In this document: positions 8,151 to 16,713 of the stretch, in pieces
How positions within the stretch are numbered: position 1 is the stretch's first letter
Layout of the letters: each line of letters begins with the position of its first letter
Source: Pseudomonas sp. NCCP-436
GTDB lineage: Bacteria; Pseudomonadota; Gammaproteobacteria; Pseudomonadales; Pseudomonadaceae
Reading direction: 5' to 3'
NCBI RefSeq assembly: GCF_019656335.1
Contig: NZ_BPLZ01000013.1
Location: forward strand, 39,914-103,913
Length of the DNA stretch: 64,000 nucleotides
The notes under the pieces: generated by a model
What the model was told of the DNA's origin: nothing
The model's database searches: none
What the model saw: only the letters and a program-made list of their open reading frames with translations
Translations under genes and position numbers: made by a program

Positions 8151-9290
8151 ATGAGCCGCCAATGGATCCGCTTTCCCCTGCGTGAAGGTGAGTGTTCACG
8201 TCAGGCGCACTGCGATCTGCCGCAGGGCACTTATGAACGCGAGATGGGCCGCGAAGGGTTCTTCGGGCCGACTGCGCACCTGCATCACCGACATCCGCCC
8301 ACTGGCTGGATCGACTGGGAGGGCCCGCTGCGCCCGCATGCCTTCAACTTCAACCACATCCCGAGCGAGCGCGATTGTCCGCTGGCGGCGCCGCTGTGTC
8401 TGCACAACGCCGATGTCAAGCTGCGGGTCTGGCGCGCCCATGGCGCCATGCGTCATCTGGTGCGCAATGCCGACGGCGACGAACTGCTGTTCGTGCATGA
8501 AGGCAGCGGGCATTTCTACTGCGACTTCGGCCACCTGGAGTATCGCGACGGCGACTACCTGCTGATTCCGCGCGGCACCGCCTGGCGCATCGAGGCTGCC
8601 GAGCCGAGCTACTTCCTGATGATCGAAAGCACGGACGGCGCCTATCACTTGCCGGACAAGGGCCTGCTCGGCCCGCAGGCGATCTTCGACCCGGCAGTGC
8701 TCGACCATCCGCGCCTCGACGAGGCCTTCCGTGCGCAGCAAGACGAGAACAGCTGGCAGATCCGCATCAAGCGGGGCAACCAGATCAGCACCGTCACCTA
8801 TCCCTACAACCCGCTCGATGTGGTCGGCTGGCACGGCGACAACACCGTGGTTCGGCTGAACTGGCGTGACATCCGCCCGCTGCTCAGCCATCGCTACCAT
8901 CTGCCGCCGTCGGCACATACCACCTTCGTCGCCAGCGGCTTTGTGGTCTGCACCTTCACTCCGCGGCCGGTGGAGTCTGATCCGGGGGCGCTCAAGGTGC
9001 CCTTCTATCACAACAATGACGACTACGATGAAGTGCTGTTCTACCACCGTGGCAACTTCTTCAGCCGCGACAACATCGAGCAGGGCATGGTTACCCTGCA
9101 TCCGTGTGGTTTTCCGCATGGGCCGCATCCCAAGGCTCTGAAGAAAAGCCAGACCGATCCGGCCACTTTCATCGATGAAGTGGCGGTGATGATCGATAGC
9201 CGACGTGCTCTGGAGGTAGCCGAGGCTGCTGTTGCGGTGGATGTCCCGGAATACGTGAACTCCTGGCGAGCGCCGGGGAAGCAAGGTTAA
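8151..9290 (+). CDS. hmgA: Homogentisate 1,2-dioxygenase (short form)
   Basis: 379 residues, shorter than the roughly 430-residue HmgA of P. putida and lacking its YQSGFGNEF start. The cupin iron site is preserved: FYHNNDDYDEVLFYHRG supplies a His and the Glu, and HPCGFPHGPHP carries the other conserved histidines. It opens the homogentisate ring to give maleylacetoacetate. It starts 4 bases after hppD and precedes the fumarylacetoacetase and maleylacetoacetate isomerase genes, which supports the assignment. I take it to belong to the variant family seen beside hpd in genera such as Shewanella. Confidence 0.85.
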   Translation: MSRQWIRFPLREGECSRQAHCDLPQGTYEREMGREGFFGPTAHLHHRHPPTGWIDWEGPLRPHAFNFNHIPSERDCPLAAPLCLHNADVKLRVWRAHGAMRHLVRNADGDELLFVHEGSGHFYCDFGHLEYRDGDYLLIPRGTAWRIEAAEPSYFLMIESTDGAYHLPDKGLLGPQAIFDPAVLDHPRLDEAFRAQQDENSWQIRIKRGNQISTVTYPYNPLDVVGWHGDNTVVRLNWRDIRPLLSHRYHLPPSAHTTFVASGFVVCTFTPRPVESDPGALKVPFYHNNDDYDEVLFYHRGNFFSRDNIEQGMVTLHPCGFPHGPHPKALKKSQTDPATFIDEVAVMIDSRRALEVAEAAVAVDVPEYVNSWRAPGKQG

Positions 9291-9360
9291 ACAGGTACGA
9301 CAAGCCTCCTTACTTCTCACCGGGAGGAGGGAGCGCTGCTCAACGAACAGGATCTACCCG

Positions 9361-10344
9361 ATGAAACTCGCATCATTGAATCAGAGCCGCGACGGCGTAC
9401 TGGTTGTCGTTTCCCGCGATCTCTCGTGTGCCGTCAAGGTGCCGCAGATCGCCGCCACTCTGCAGGCGGCGCTGGATGACTGGGCGCAGGCCCGGCCGAA
9501 GCTGGAAGCGGTCTACCAGCGCCTCAATGACGGCCTGGAAGCCGGTGCCTTTGCCTTCGAGCAAAGCGCCTGCCACAGTCCGCTGCCGCGTGCCTTTCAC
9601 TGGGCTGACGGCAGTGCCTACGTCAACCATGTGGAGCTGGTTCGCAAGGCCCGCGGTGCGGAGATGCCGGAATCCTTCTGGCACGATCCGCTGATGTACC
9701 AGGGCGGCTCTGATGCCTTTATTCCGCCGCATGGGCCGATTCGCCTGGCTGATGAAGCCTGGGGCATCGATCTGGAGGCCGAGCTGGCGGTAATTACCGA
9801 CGATGTGCCGATGGGGGTGAGCGCTGCCGAGGCCGGTGAGCGCATTCGTCTGCTGATGCTGGTCAACGACGTGTCACTACGCAACCTGATTCCGGGTGAA
9901 CTGGCCAAGGGGTTCGGTTTCTACCAGAGCAAGCCGTCGTCGAGCTTCTCGCCGGTAGCGGTCACGCCGGACGAGCTGGGCGAGGCCTGGAAGGACGGCA
10001 AGGTGCACCGGCCGCTGGTATCGCACATCAACGGCGAGCTGTTCGGCCAACCGGATGCCGGTGTCGACATGACCTTCAACTTCCCCACGCTGGTGGCCCA
10101 TGCTGCCAAAACCCGGCCACTGTGCGCCGGCAGCATCATTGGCTCGGGCACCGTATCCAACTACGATCGCAGCGCCGGTTCATCCTGCCTAGCCGAAAAG
10201 CGCATGCTGGAGCTGATCGAACAGGGTGAGGCGAAGACGCCCTTCCTGCGTTTTGGTGACCGGGTACGTATAGAGATGTTCGATGCCGCCGGGCAGAGTA
10301 TCTTTGGCGCCATTGACCAGTTGGTAGAGCGCTACGACGGCTGA
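9361..10344 (+). CDS. fahA: Fumarylacetoacetate hydrolase family protein
   Basis: 327 residues. The C-terminal FAH domain (from about residue 120) has the metal site motif WGIDLEAELAVI with the two Glu ligands and LVNDVSLRNLIP with the Asp ligand, then GFYQSKPSSSFSP and GSGTVSN. It is shorter than eukaryotic-type fumarylacetoacetase and belongs to the FAH-like branch common beside variant hmgA genes. Its expected reaction is cleavage of fumarylacetoacetate to fumarate and acetoacetate, the last pathway step. The 70-base gap from hmgA contains a small cctcc/ggagg hairpin. Confidence 0.88.
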   Translation: MKLASLNQSRDGVLVVVSRDLSCAVKVPQIAATLQAALDDWAQARPKLEAVYQRLNDGLEAGAFAFEQSACHSPLPRAFHWADGSAYVNHVELVRKARGAEMPESFWHDPLMYQGGSDAFIPPHGPIRLADEAWGIDLEAELAVITDDVPMGVSAAEAGERIRLLMLVNDVSLRNLIPGELAKGFGFYQSKPSSSFSPVAVTPDELGEAWKDGKVHRPLVSHINGELFGQPDAGVDMTFNFPTLVAHAAKTRPLCAGSIIGSGTVSNYDRSAGSSCLAEKRMLELIEQGEAKTPFLRFGDRVRIEMFDAAGQSIFGAIDQLVERYDG

Positions 10345-10408
10345 GGCTGAGGTGTTTCAACGTCATTCTGTCTGGCTGCGACCTGGTACGAGCAAGGGAA
10401 CCATTGTC

Positions 10409-11050
10409 ATGTTGAGACTCTACAGCTACTGGCGCTCCAGCGCTGCCTACCGTGTACGCATCGCTCTGAACCTCAAGGGGCTGGCCTACGAGCAGGTACC
10501 GGTGCACCTATTGCGCGACGGCGGCGAGCAACATTCGGCCGCTTACCGGGCACTCAATCCGCAGGGGTTGCTGCCGTTACTGGTTGATGGTGACAGGCAT
10601 GTCGCCCAGTCGCTGGCAATTCTCGAGTATCTCGATGAGGCTTATCCAGAACCGGCGCTGTTGCCGGCCGCCCCATGGGCGCGGGCACAGGTTCGCAGTC
10701 TGGCGCTGCATATCGCCTGCGATGTGCACCCACTGAACAATCTGCGAGTACTGCAGTATCTTTCCACCCAACTGAGCGTGGACGAAACCGCCCGTACAGA
10801 CTGGTACCGACACTGGGTAGGTTTGGGCCTGGCAGCTGTCGAGGCCGGTCTGGCTCCTTTGCAGGGGCGCTTTTCGCTGGAGGGACGGCCCGGATACCTG
10901 GAGGCTTGTCTGATACCGCAAATCTACAATGCGCAGCGTTTTGCCTGCGATCTTTCCGGATTTCCACGCATTCTTGATTTGGTTGCGCGCTGCCAGGCGC
11001 TGCAAGCCTTCCAACAGGCCAGTCCAGAGGCTCAGGCCGACGCGCAATGA
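10409..11050 (+). CDS. maiA: Maleylacetoacetate isomerase (GST zeta class)
   Basis: 213 residues. The N-terminal thioredoxin-like domain opens LRLYSYWRSSAAYRVRIALN, whose SSAAYR is the zeta-class glutathione-binding signature, and a cis-Pro region follows in NPQGLLPLLVDG. The C-terminal all-helical GST domain contains DVHPLNNLRVLQYL. The enzyme isomerises maleylacetoacetate to fumarylacetoacetate using glutathione. I chose the ATG that begins this domain rather than an upstream GTG. It closes the hppD-hmgA-fahA-maiA set, so tyrosine can be degraded fully to fumarate and acetoacetate. Confidence 0.93.
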   Translation: MLRLYSYWRSSAAYRVRIALNLKGLAYEQVPVHLLRDGGEQHSAAYRALNPQGLLPLLVDGDRHVAQSLAILEYLDEAYPEPALLPAAPWARAQVRSLALHIACDVHPLNNLRVLQYLSTQLSVDETARTDWYRHWVGLGLAAVEAGLAPLQGRFSLEGRPGYLEACLIPQIYNAQRFACDLSGFPRILDLVARCQALQAFQQASPEAQADAQ

Positions 11051-11314
11051 GTGCATTGCCCTTGCACTGAGCTGAGTATATTGTGCGCCAGTTCACCTCT
11101 GAGGAGTGGTGGCCGTGGCGATCAGGCGCAACTTTTGCCTGCACAAAGCCTGTGCCCGTTTTCGCTTCGCAAGCATCTTCGGCCTGAATGCCCTGTCACC
11201 TAGCTTATAACGTTACCCATTCACTGGGTTTGGTCATATTGCCTGCCTGGGTTTGATTGCGGAGGTGTGCTCGTTAAGGCAATGAAACAATAAGAAGATT
11301 TTGGAGTACCTCTT

Positions 11315-11941
11315 ATGTTCGGGGCTGTTGCGCATCTTTTCGTTAACCTCGGTGTTGGGAAAAAGCTGTTTATTGGCTTTGGTCTGGTGCTGCTTCTCAC
11401 GGTAGCCATGACGGTTACAGGCTATATGGCTGTTCAGGCGGTACTTGTTGGGCATGAGCAGGTCAGCCAACTAGGGCGGGTTAATCAGGAAATTCTCATG
11501 GCGCGCGCCCAGGAGCGCACTTTTGCCGTGGAGCAGACCCAGGAGAACGCCCAGCGTATGCAAGACAGTCTGCGTCTTGTGCAGGAGCGACTGGAGGAGC
11601 TGGCGAATATCGCTGAAGAGCGCGAGGGCGCGCCAATTCAGACACTGCAGCAGGGGGTCAAACAGTATCAGCTGCAGTTCAATAGCTATGTCGAGTTGCA
11701 GACCCGCGCACGACAGGCTCGCCAGCAGATGCGGGAGGCGGCAGGGTCAGCTCTGGAGCGTTTCGAAGTCATTGAGCTGGGTATGTACGATGCAGTGCGT
11801 GCGCTGCGCCTGCAGGCGGACTACCTGCGTGGCAATGACCCTTTGACTCTGGCCGAAGCAACTTCCGGGCTCAGTAAGCACATGCTCGATCTGCGCAGCC
11901 ATGAAAGTCTATTCATCATTGATGGTGAAGATGGAAGTTGA
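11315..11941 (+). pseudogene. Methyl-accepting chemotaxis protein, N-terminal fragment (broken gene)
   Basis: The frame codes for 208 residues: a membrane helix (about 15-40) and a periplasmic helical ligand-binding region with the conserved-looking [13 protein letters not shown] near its end, where a TGA stops it. An intact receptor of this type would continue through the rest of the sensor domain, a second membrane helix and a HAMP domain. All of these are missing. The signalling half resumes at once in another frame, which points to an internal deletion with a frameshift. The fragment could only give a membrane-anchored sensor stub. Confidence 0.75.
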
Positions 11942-12671
11942 CCACTCGGCGACGGCCATGCACCAGATGGCTGCCACTGTACAAGAGGTGGCGCAGAGTG
12001 CCGAGCGTGCTTCGCAGGCAGCGCGCGATGCTGACCAGGAGGCCCAGCAGGGCAACCGGGTGGTGCAGAAAGCGGTCGAGCAAATCGACAGCTTGGCCCA
12101 GGAGGTGGAGCAGTCGGTCGAGGCGATAGCTGCTTTGAATCAGGAAAGTGCGCGCATTGGCAATGTATTGGAAGTGATTCGCAATGTGGCCGAGCAAACT
12201 AATCTGCTGGCCTTGAATGCTGCCATCGAAGCGGCGCGTGCGGGTGAACAGGGGCGCGGATTTGCCGTGGTTGCTGATGAAGTGCGGGCGCTGGCCAAGC
12301 GGACGCAAGACAGCACCGAGGAGATCGAGGGGCTGATTGCCGGTCTGCAGCAAATGGCCCGGGCGGCTGTACAGCAAATGGACAGTAACCGCGAACTGTC
12401 GCAGCGGACCGTCGGTCTGGCCGGTGAGGCTGGCGATGCCCTTGGCCGGATCACCCAGGTGGTCAGTACCATCGAGCAGATGAACCAGCAGATCGCCGCT
12501 GCCGCCGAGCAGCAAAGCGCGGCGGCTGAAGCGATCAGCGAGAGCGTCACCCGCGTACGTGATATTGGTGAGCAGAGCGCTACTGCCTGTGAGCAGACAG
12601 CAGCTTCGAGCGCCGAACTGGCCCGACTTGGCCAGGAGCTGCAAGGACTGGTGCTGCAGTTCCGTATCTGA
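11901..12671 (+). pseudogene. Methyl-accepting chemotaxis protein, C-terminal signalling fragment (broken gene)
   Basis: From about residue 10 the frame is the cytoplasmic signalling domain: [16 protein letters not shown] (first methylation helix), the tip [35 protein letters not shown], and the return helix. It lacks membrane helix 2 and HAMP. It overlaps the N-terminal fragment by about 40 bases in a different frame. Possible restart ATGs are at 11901, 11922 and 11931, none with a strong ribosome binding site. If translated, it would be a soluble receptor tip able to meet CheA/CheW; more likely it is a relic. Confidence 0.72.
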
Positions 12672-12679
12672 CTGGTGGC

Positions 12680-13099
12680 TTACCCGGCCCACGGCGGCGT
12701 GAAGCGCTGTCCGGAAATGGCCGGGTGATACAGCGGCTGGATCTTGTTGCCGGCTGGATCCAGCAGGTGAAAACTGCGGGCACCATCACCATGATCGAAG
12801 GGGCGATCCAGCAGGGTTGCCCCGCATGCCTTCAGGTACTCATACCAGGCATCGAGCTCCTCAACACTATCGACGATGAAGCCGTAATGATCGACCAGGG
12901 GGACACCGTGGCTTTTGGCATAGGCGCGGCCAAGCGAAAGGTTGTCGTTGCCGCAGGTCAGGTAGACCAGATCCTCATTGGCGCGATGTAGTACCTGCAT
13001 ACCCAGAACATCCACGTAGAAGCGTTCGCACTCTTCCAGATTGTCTACCAGCAGGGCCAGGTGTCGCAGGCCGTTAAGGCGTGATGGACGTTCGAGCAT
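12680..13099 (-). CDS. VOC (glyoxalase/bleomycin resistance) family protein
   Basis: 139 residues from the preferred start. It has the vicinal-oxygen-chelate pattern: GLRHLALLVDNLEECERFYVDVLGM at the start (first strand and helix) and DHYGFIVDSVEELDAWYEYL with FHLLDPAGNKIQPLYHP in the second module, containing the usual His and Glu-position residues. The substrate is unknown. The ATG of MLERPSR has a GGAG nine bases upstream; the in-frame ATG 15 bases earlier has none. It is divergently paired with an ABM-type gene across only 61 bases, which suggests joint control. Confidence 0.8.
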   Translation of the reverse strand: MLERPSRLNGLRHLALLVDNLEECERFYVDVLGMQVLHRANEDLVYLTCGNDNLSLGRAYAKSHGVPLVDHYGFIVDSVEELDAWYEYLKACGATLLDRPFDHGDGARSFHLLDPAGNKIQPLYHPAISGQRFTPPWAG

Positions 13100-13108
13100 G
13101 TTTTTGTA

Positions 13109-13154
13109 CTCCATTATGTATACAATTATTTTTTAAATATAAAACATAATGGAG
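13109..13154. promoter_or_regulatory. Divergent control region with perfect inverted repeat
   Basis: The arms ctccattatgt (13109-13119) and acataatggag (13144-13154) are exact inverted copies, separated by 24 bases that are almost all A/T. Each arm contains the GGAG of the gene it borders. An 8-bp palindrome, tgtataca, sits at the inner edge of the left arm and recalls GntR-family operators. It could be an operator for both genes. Confidence 0.55.
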
Positions 13155-13160
13155 CCTGCT

Positions 13161-13463
13161 GTGTACGTTCTATTGCTCAAGACCCGGCTTAAACCCGGCA
13201 GTTTCGGTGCCTTTATGCAAGCCATGCGGGTCAACGCCGCCGCTTCGGTGCAGGATGAGCCCGGCTGCCTGACCTTCGATGTAATGCGCGATCGCAGTGA
13301 TCCCGATCTGGTCTGGCTGTATGAGGTATATCTCGATGAGGCAGCTTTCGAGGCGCATATGCAGACGCCGCATTTCCTTGCCAGCCGGCCGCTGGTGGAA
13401 CCGCTGATAGAACGTCAGGACGCTATCGAAGCCGACATGCTGGCGCTCAACCCGGCACGTTGA
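13161..13463 (+). CDS. Putative quinol monooxygenase (ABM family)
   Basis: 100 residues from the preferred GTG start (VYVLLLKTRLKPG), which has GGAG six bases upstream; an in-frame ATG 12 bases earlier overlaps that ribosome binding site and would give 104 residues. The protein matches the YgiN-like ABM family: an opening strand, EPGCLTFDVMRD, and the signature region VWLYEVYLDEAAFEAHMQTPHF with conserved Tyr, Glu and His. Family members act on quinols, polyketides or aldehydes without metal. It is divergent from a VOC-family gene. Confidence 0.8.
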   Translation: MYVLLLKTRLKPGSFGAFMQAMRVNAAASVQDEPGCLTFDVMRDRSDPDLVWLYEVYLDEAAFEAHMQTPHFLASRPLVEPLIERQDAIEADMLALNPAR

Positions 13464-13509
13464 AGGATGATGGCAGCGGGGGCGGCATCATGCCCGACGG
13501 AATCACGCT

Positions 13510-14220
13510 TCAGACATCTGGAGGTGTGGCTGCTGGCTGCACGTCCAGCACGCGGATATGTCCAGGCTCCGGGTAATGCCAGTGCACCTCCAGATCCCAC
13601 AGGCACACGCCGTAGCGTCGCTCAGGGGCCGGCTGCTGATAGGCCGGGCGCGGATCCTGGGCAAGGCACTGCTCGATCAGCTCCACCAGCGGCTCGGCCA
13701 GACGCAAGGCGTGCTGACGGGCCTGCATCAGCGCATCTTCCTGCCAGTCCACGGCAATCAGGGGCGGCGGAGCCTCGGCCATGTTGTTGCGTGCGTCGCT
13801 AACGGCATCGGCATAAGGCACATAGGGTTTGATATCGAGTACTGGCGTGCCGTCGAGCAGATCAATGCCCGATAGATGCAGGCGACCAGGCTCCACGCGC
13901 TCCAGGCGTACCACTGACTGGCCGATGCCGTTGGGGCGATGGGTGGCGCGGGTGCTGAATACACCGATGAAGCGGTTGCCGCCCAGTCTCGGCGGGCGCA
14001 CCTTCAAGCGGGGTTTATCCTCCAGTGCCTGGTGAAAGAGAAACAGAAGCCAGACATGGCTGACCTGCTCCAGGCCCTGTACAGCCTCGCCCTGGTCGAA
14101 GGGCGGCAGCAACTCCAGTACACCGCGTGCGGCTGGAGCCAGGTGCGGTTGGCGGGGAATGGCGAATTTTTCCTTGAAACAGGAGCGGATAATACCAACT
14201 GGGGAAACCAGATGCTGCAT
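13510..14220 (-). CDS. trmO: tRNA (N6-threonylcarbamoyladenosine(37)-N6)-methyltransferase TrmO
   Basis: 236 residues, the normal length for TrmO (TsaA/YaeB). It uses S-adenosylmethionine to methylate t6A37 in some tRNAs. Family motifs are clear: SPVGIIRSCFKEKFAIPRQP at the start, FSTRATHRPNGIGQSVVRLE for cofactor binding, and LDIKPYVPYADA. The C-terminal extension ends in VLDVQPA and includes a segment YGVCLWDLEVHWHY. It sits upstream of a small exported-protein gene that is read in the same direction and ends 11 bases before... the TrmO start lies 10 bases from that gene's stop, so both could share a transcript from the upstream promoter. Confidence 0.92.
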   Translation of the reverse strand: MQHLVSPVGIIRSCFKEKFAIPRQPHLAPAARGVLELLPPFDQGEAVQGLEQVSHVWLLFLFHQALEDKPRLKVRPPRLGGNRFIGVFSTRATHRPNGIGQSVVRLERVEPGRLHLSGIDLLDGTPVLDIKPYVPYADAVSDARNNMAEAPPPLIAVDWQEDALMQARQHALRLAEPLVELIEQCLAQDPRPAYQQPAPERRYGVCLWDLEVHWHYPEPGHIRVLDVQPAATPPDV

Positions 14221-14230
14221 GCTGTCCTAC

Positions 14231-14437
14231 TTAGCGGCTGCGCACAGGTGTGTCGAGCGCCACCCGGCAGCCGGCGTCACGGAACGGCCCGGTGAAGCGA
14301 ATCCAGCCTTCGCCGGGGCTGACCTGGGCGCAGGTCAGATGGCCGTCGATCGTGCTCTGCCAGAGGAAGAATGGCGCAGGTGCGGCGAGGGCGGGCAGAC
14401 TAAGGGTCAGCAGAGTGGTCAGAAGCAGGGTACGCAT
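14231..14437 (-). CDS. Small exported protein of unknown function
   Basis: 68 residues with a clear signal peptide (MRTLLLTTLLTLSLPALAA, cleavage after ALA-A near residue 19). The mature part of about 48 residues has two cysteines (in LTCAQ and AGCRV) that could form a disulfide in the periplasm. A ribosome binding site (ggaga) lies 6 to 10 bases upstream of the ATG. No family recognised. It directly precedes trmO. Confidence 0.65.
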   Translation of the reverse strand: MRTLLLTTLLTLSLPALAAPAPFFLWQSTIDGHLTCAQVSPGEGWIRFTGPFRDAGCRVALDTPVRSR

Positions 14438-14495
14438 GGTGACGATCTCCTGTGCGTGAGAGGTAAACCCTAACACGGGCGTGCGGGGGCAGTCC

Positions 14496-15194
14496 TCAGA
14501 AGCGCTCCTTGTCGCCAAGGTAGCGCCATTGTCCGGCTGGCAACTTGGCCATCGGCACACCACCAACGCGGATGCGGCGCATGCCCAGCAGCTCCAGGCC
14601 GAGGGCTGTGCTCATCTCGTGCAACAGGGTGGGCGGCGGATTTTTTACGGCTACGCGCAAACGCTGTTCGCTCTGCCAGCTGAGCTTGCAGGGCGGAAAC
14701 TGCCGACCTTTGTGCAGCAGGCCCTTTTTCACCCGCTCAAGCATGGCGGGTGGCAGTTCTCCGCGTACTTCCATCAGATATTCCTGCTCCAGGCGAGTGG
14801 CGTCTTCACGTAGCTTGCGCTGGGTGCGCCAGTCCTGACTTAGGATCAGCAGACCACTGGCACCCTGTTGCAGAGGCAGGCTTTCCTGCTGGCGCTGGAA
14901 GTGACTGTAGAGGATGCGTCGGGTGTGCGGATCCTCACTCCAGTGGCTGTCGGGGCCAAGACTGCGCCGTGTTTCGCCGGCTACTGCATGGAGCAGCAGG
15001 GTGACCGGCTCCTGCGGTTCGAGTCTGGCATTTGGGTCGAGTTCGATAGATTCGTCACGGACCTTGTACTGCGGCGCTTCGATCACCTGACCAGCGACCC
15101 GCACCCAGCCGCCGGTGATGTACAGCTCGGCCTCGCGACGAGAGCAGCCGAATAGTTCGATCACGCGTTTGGACAGACGGACAGGCTCGCTCAT
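14496..15194 (-). CDS. rRNA pseudouridine synthase homologue (RsuA/RluF family) without catalytic Asp
   Basis: 232 residues: an S4 RNA-binding domain (about 1-60, SKRVIELFGCSRREAELYITGG) and a RsuA-type synthase domain. Active relatives carry GRLD followed by xxTxGLLLLT; here the same place reads LPLQQGASGLLILS, so the conserved Arg becomes Pro and the catalytic Asp becomes Gln. Later family motifs (EQEYLMEV, the C-terminal GLELLGMRRIRVGGV) remain. I expect an RNA-binding protein that does not isomerise uridine. It lies downstream of rimO's terminator and faces the same way as trmO. Confidence 0.78.
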   Translation of the reverse strand: MSEPVRLSKRVIELFGCSRREAELYITGGWVRVAGQVIEAPQYKVRDESIELDPNARLEPQEPVTLLLHAVAGETRRSLGPDSHWSEDPHTRRILYSHFQRQQESLPLQQGASGLLILSQDWRTQRKLREDATRLEQEYLMEVRGELPPAMLERVKKGLLHKGRQFPPCKLSWQSEQRLRVAVKNPPPTLLHEMSTALGLELLGMRRIRVGGVPMAKLPAGQWRYLGDKERF

Positions 15195-15251
15195 AAGAAC
15201 GCTCGCAGCAAAAGAGGCATTGTAGCGCCGTGTCGGTGGCGACTGGCAAAG

Positions 15252-15277
15252 AAAAAGCCCCGCACGGGGCGGGGCTT
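15252..15277 (-). terminator. Terminator after rimO
   Basis: A perfect 9-bp stem (aagccccgc / gcggggctt) with a five-base loop. Read on the minus strand it is followed by TTTTT-rich sequence, giving a good rho-independent terminator for rimO. Confidence 0.8.
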
Positions 15278-15294
15278 GAACGGGTATCGGTGGC

Positions 15295-16629
15295 TCAGGC
15301 CAGTTCGCCCCACAGGTCGTATTCGTCGGCATCGACGATGCGCACGCGTACCTTGTCGCCCGGCTTGACTGCAGTGGAGTCGATAAACACGCTGCCGTCG
15401 ATTTCCGGAGCGTCGGCCCAGGAGCGGGCCACCGCGCCTTCACTGTCCACCTCGTCGACCAGTACTTCCAGTACCTGGCCGATCTTGCGCTGCAGACGGG
15501 CGGCGCTGATGGCCTGCTGGTGAGCCATGAAACGCTCCCAGCGTTCTTGCCTGATCTCGTCTGGCACCGGCTCCAGGCCCAGGTCATTGGCAGGTGCACC
15601 TTCTACCGGCGAGTACTGGAAGCAGCCGACGCGGTCGAGCTGGGCTTCGGTCAGCCAGTCGAGCAGGTACTGGAAGTCTTCTTCGGTTTCGCCCGGGAAG
15701 CCGACGATAAAGGTCGAGCGGATGGTCAGTTCGGGGCAGATCTCGCGCCATTTCTTGATGCGCGCCAGAGTCTTGTCCTCGAAGGCCGGGCGTTTCATGG
15801 CCTTGAGAACCCTCGGGCTGGCGTGCTGGAAGGGGATGTCCAGGTAGGGCAGCAGTTTGCCGGCGGCCATCAGCGGAATCACGTCATCCACGTTCGGATA
15901 CGGATAGACGTAATGCAGGCGCACCCACACGCCCATGCTCGACAACGCTTCGCACAGTTCCAGCATGCGGGTTTTAACTGGCTGGCCGTTCCAGAAATCC
16001 AGCTTGTACTTCAGATCCACGCCATAGGCGCTGGTATCCTGGCTGATTACCAGCAGTTCCTTGACGCCGGCCTTGACCAGGCGCTCGGCTTCGGAGAGTA
16101 CGTCGCCCACCGGACGGCTGACCAGTTTGCCGCGCATTGACGGGATGATGCAGAAGGAGCAGCTGTGGTTGCAGCCTTCGGAAATCTTCAGATACGCATA
16201 GTGACGGGGGGTCAGTTTGATGCCTTGTGGAGGCACCAGGTCGATCAGGGGGTTGTGCTCGACCTTTGGCGGAATCACCTCGTGTACGGCGCTGACTACC
16301 TGCTCATACTGCTGTGGGCCGGTTACCGCCAATACGCTGGGATGCACGTCACGGATGCTGTCTTCGGCCACGCCCATGCAGCCGGTAACGATGACTTTGC
16401 CGTTTTCCGCAATGGCTTCACCGATGGCGTCCAGTGACTCGGCCTTGGCGCTATCGATAAAGCCGCAGGTGTTGACCACTACCACGTCGGCGTCGTGATA
16501 GGTCGGCACAATTTCGTAACCCTCCATGCGCAGTTGAGTGAGGATGCGCTCGGAGTCGACTGTGGCTTTCGGGCAGCCCAAGGAAATAAACCCGACGCTT
16601 GGGGCCTTTTTGGTTTCAGTAGTAGTCAT
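15295..16629 (-). CDS. rimO: Ribosomal protein S12 methylthiotransferase RimO
   Basis: 444 residues, full length. It adds a methylthio group to Asp88/89 of ribosomal protein S12. Three domains are visible: an N-terminal MTTase domain ([16 protein letters not shown] onward, with its cluster cysteines in GCP, NTCGF and TGCMG), a radical SAM domain with the CxxxCxxC motif in CNHSCSFC (about residues 155-165), and a C-terminal TRAM domain. A promoter should lie in the 16630-16700 gap; I see no clear hexamers. A terminator follows the stop. Confidence 0.96.
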   Translation of the reverse strand: MTTTETKKAPSVGFISLGCPKATVDSERILTQLRMEGYEIVPTYHDADVVVVNTCGFIDSAKAESLDAIGEAIAENGKVIVTGCMGVAEDSIRDVHPSVLAVTGPQQYEQVVSAVHEVIPPKVEHNPLIDLVPPQGIKLTPRHYAYLKISEGCNHSCSFCIIPSMRGKLVSRPVGDVLSEAERLVKAGVKELLVISQDTSAYGVDLKYKLDFWNGQPVKTRMLELCEALSSMGVWVRLHYVYPYPNVDDVIPLMAAGKLLPYLDIPFQHASPRVLKAMKRPAFEDKTLARIKKWREICPELTIRSTFIVGFPGETEEDFQYLLDWLTEAQLDRVGCFQYSPVEGAPANDLGLEPVPDEIRQERWERFMAHQQAISAARLQRKIGQVLEVLVDEVDSEGAVARSWADAPEIDGSVFIDSTAVKPGDKVRVRIVDADEYDLWGELA

Positions 16630-16713
16630 CGCTGATCACGGGGCGGGAGCAAAATAAGCGCACGATTATACAGGCATCTGCGTGCCGCTTCGACGTTTGC
16701 CATGGCCTTCGGT

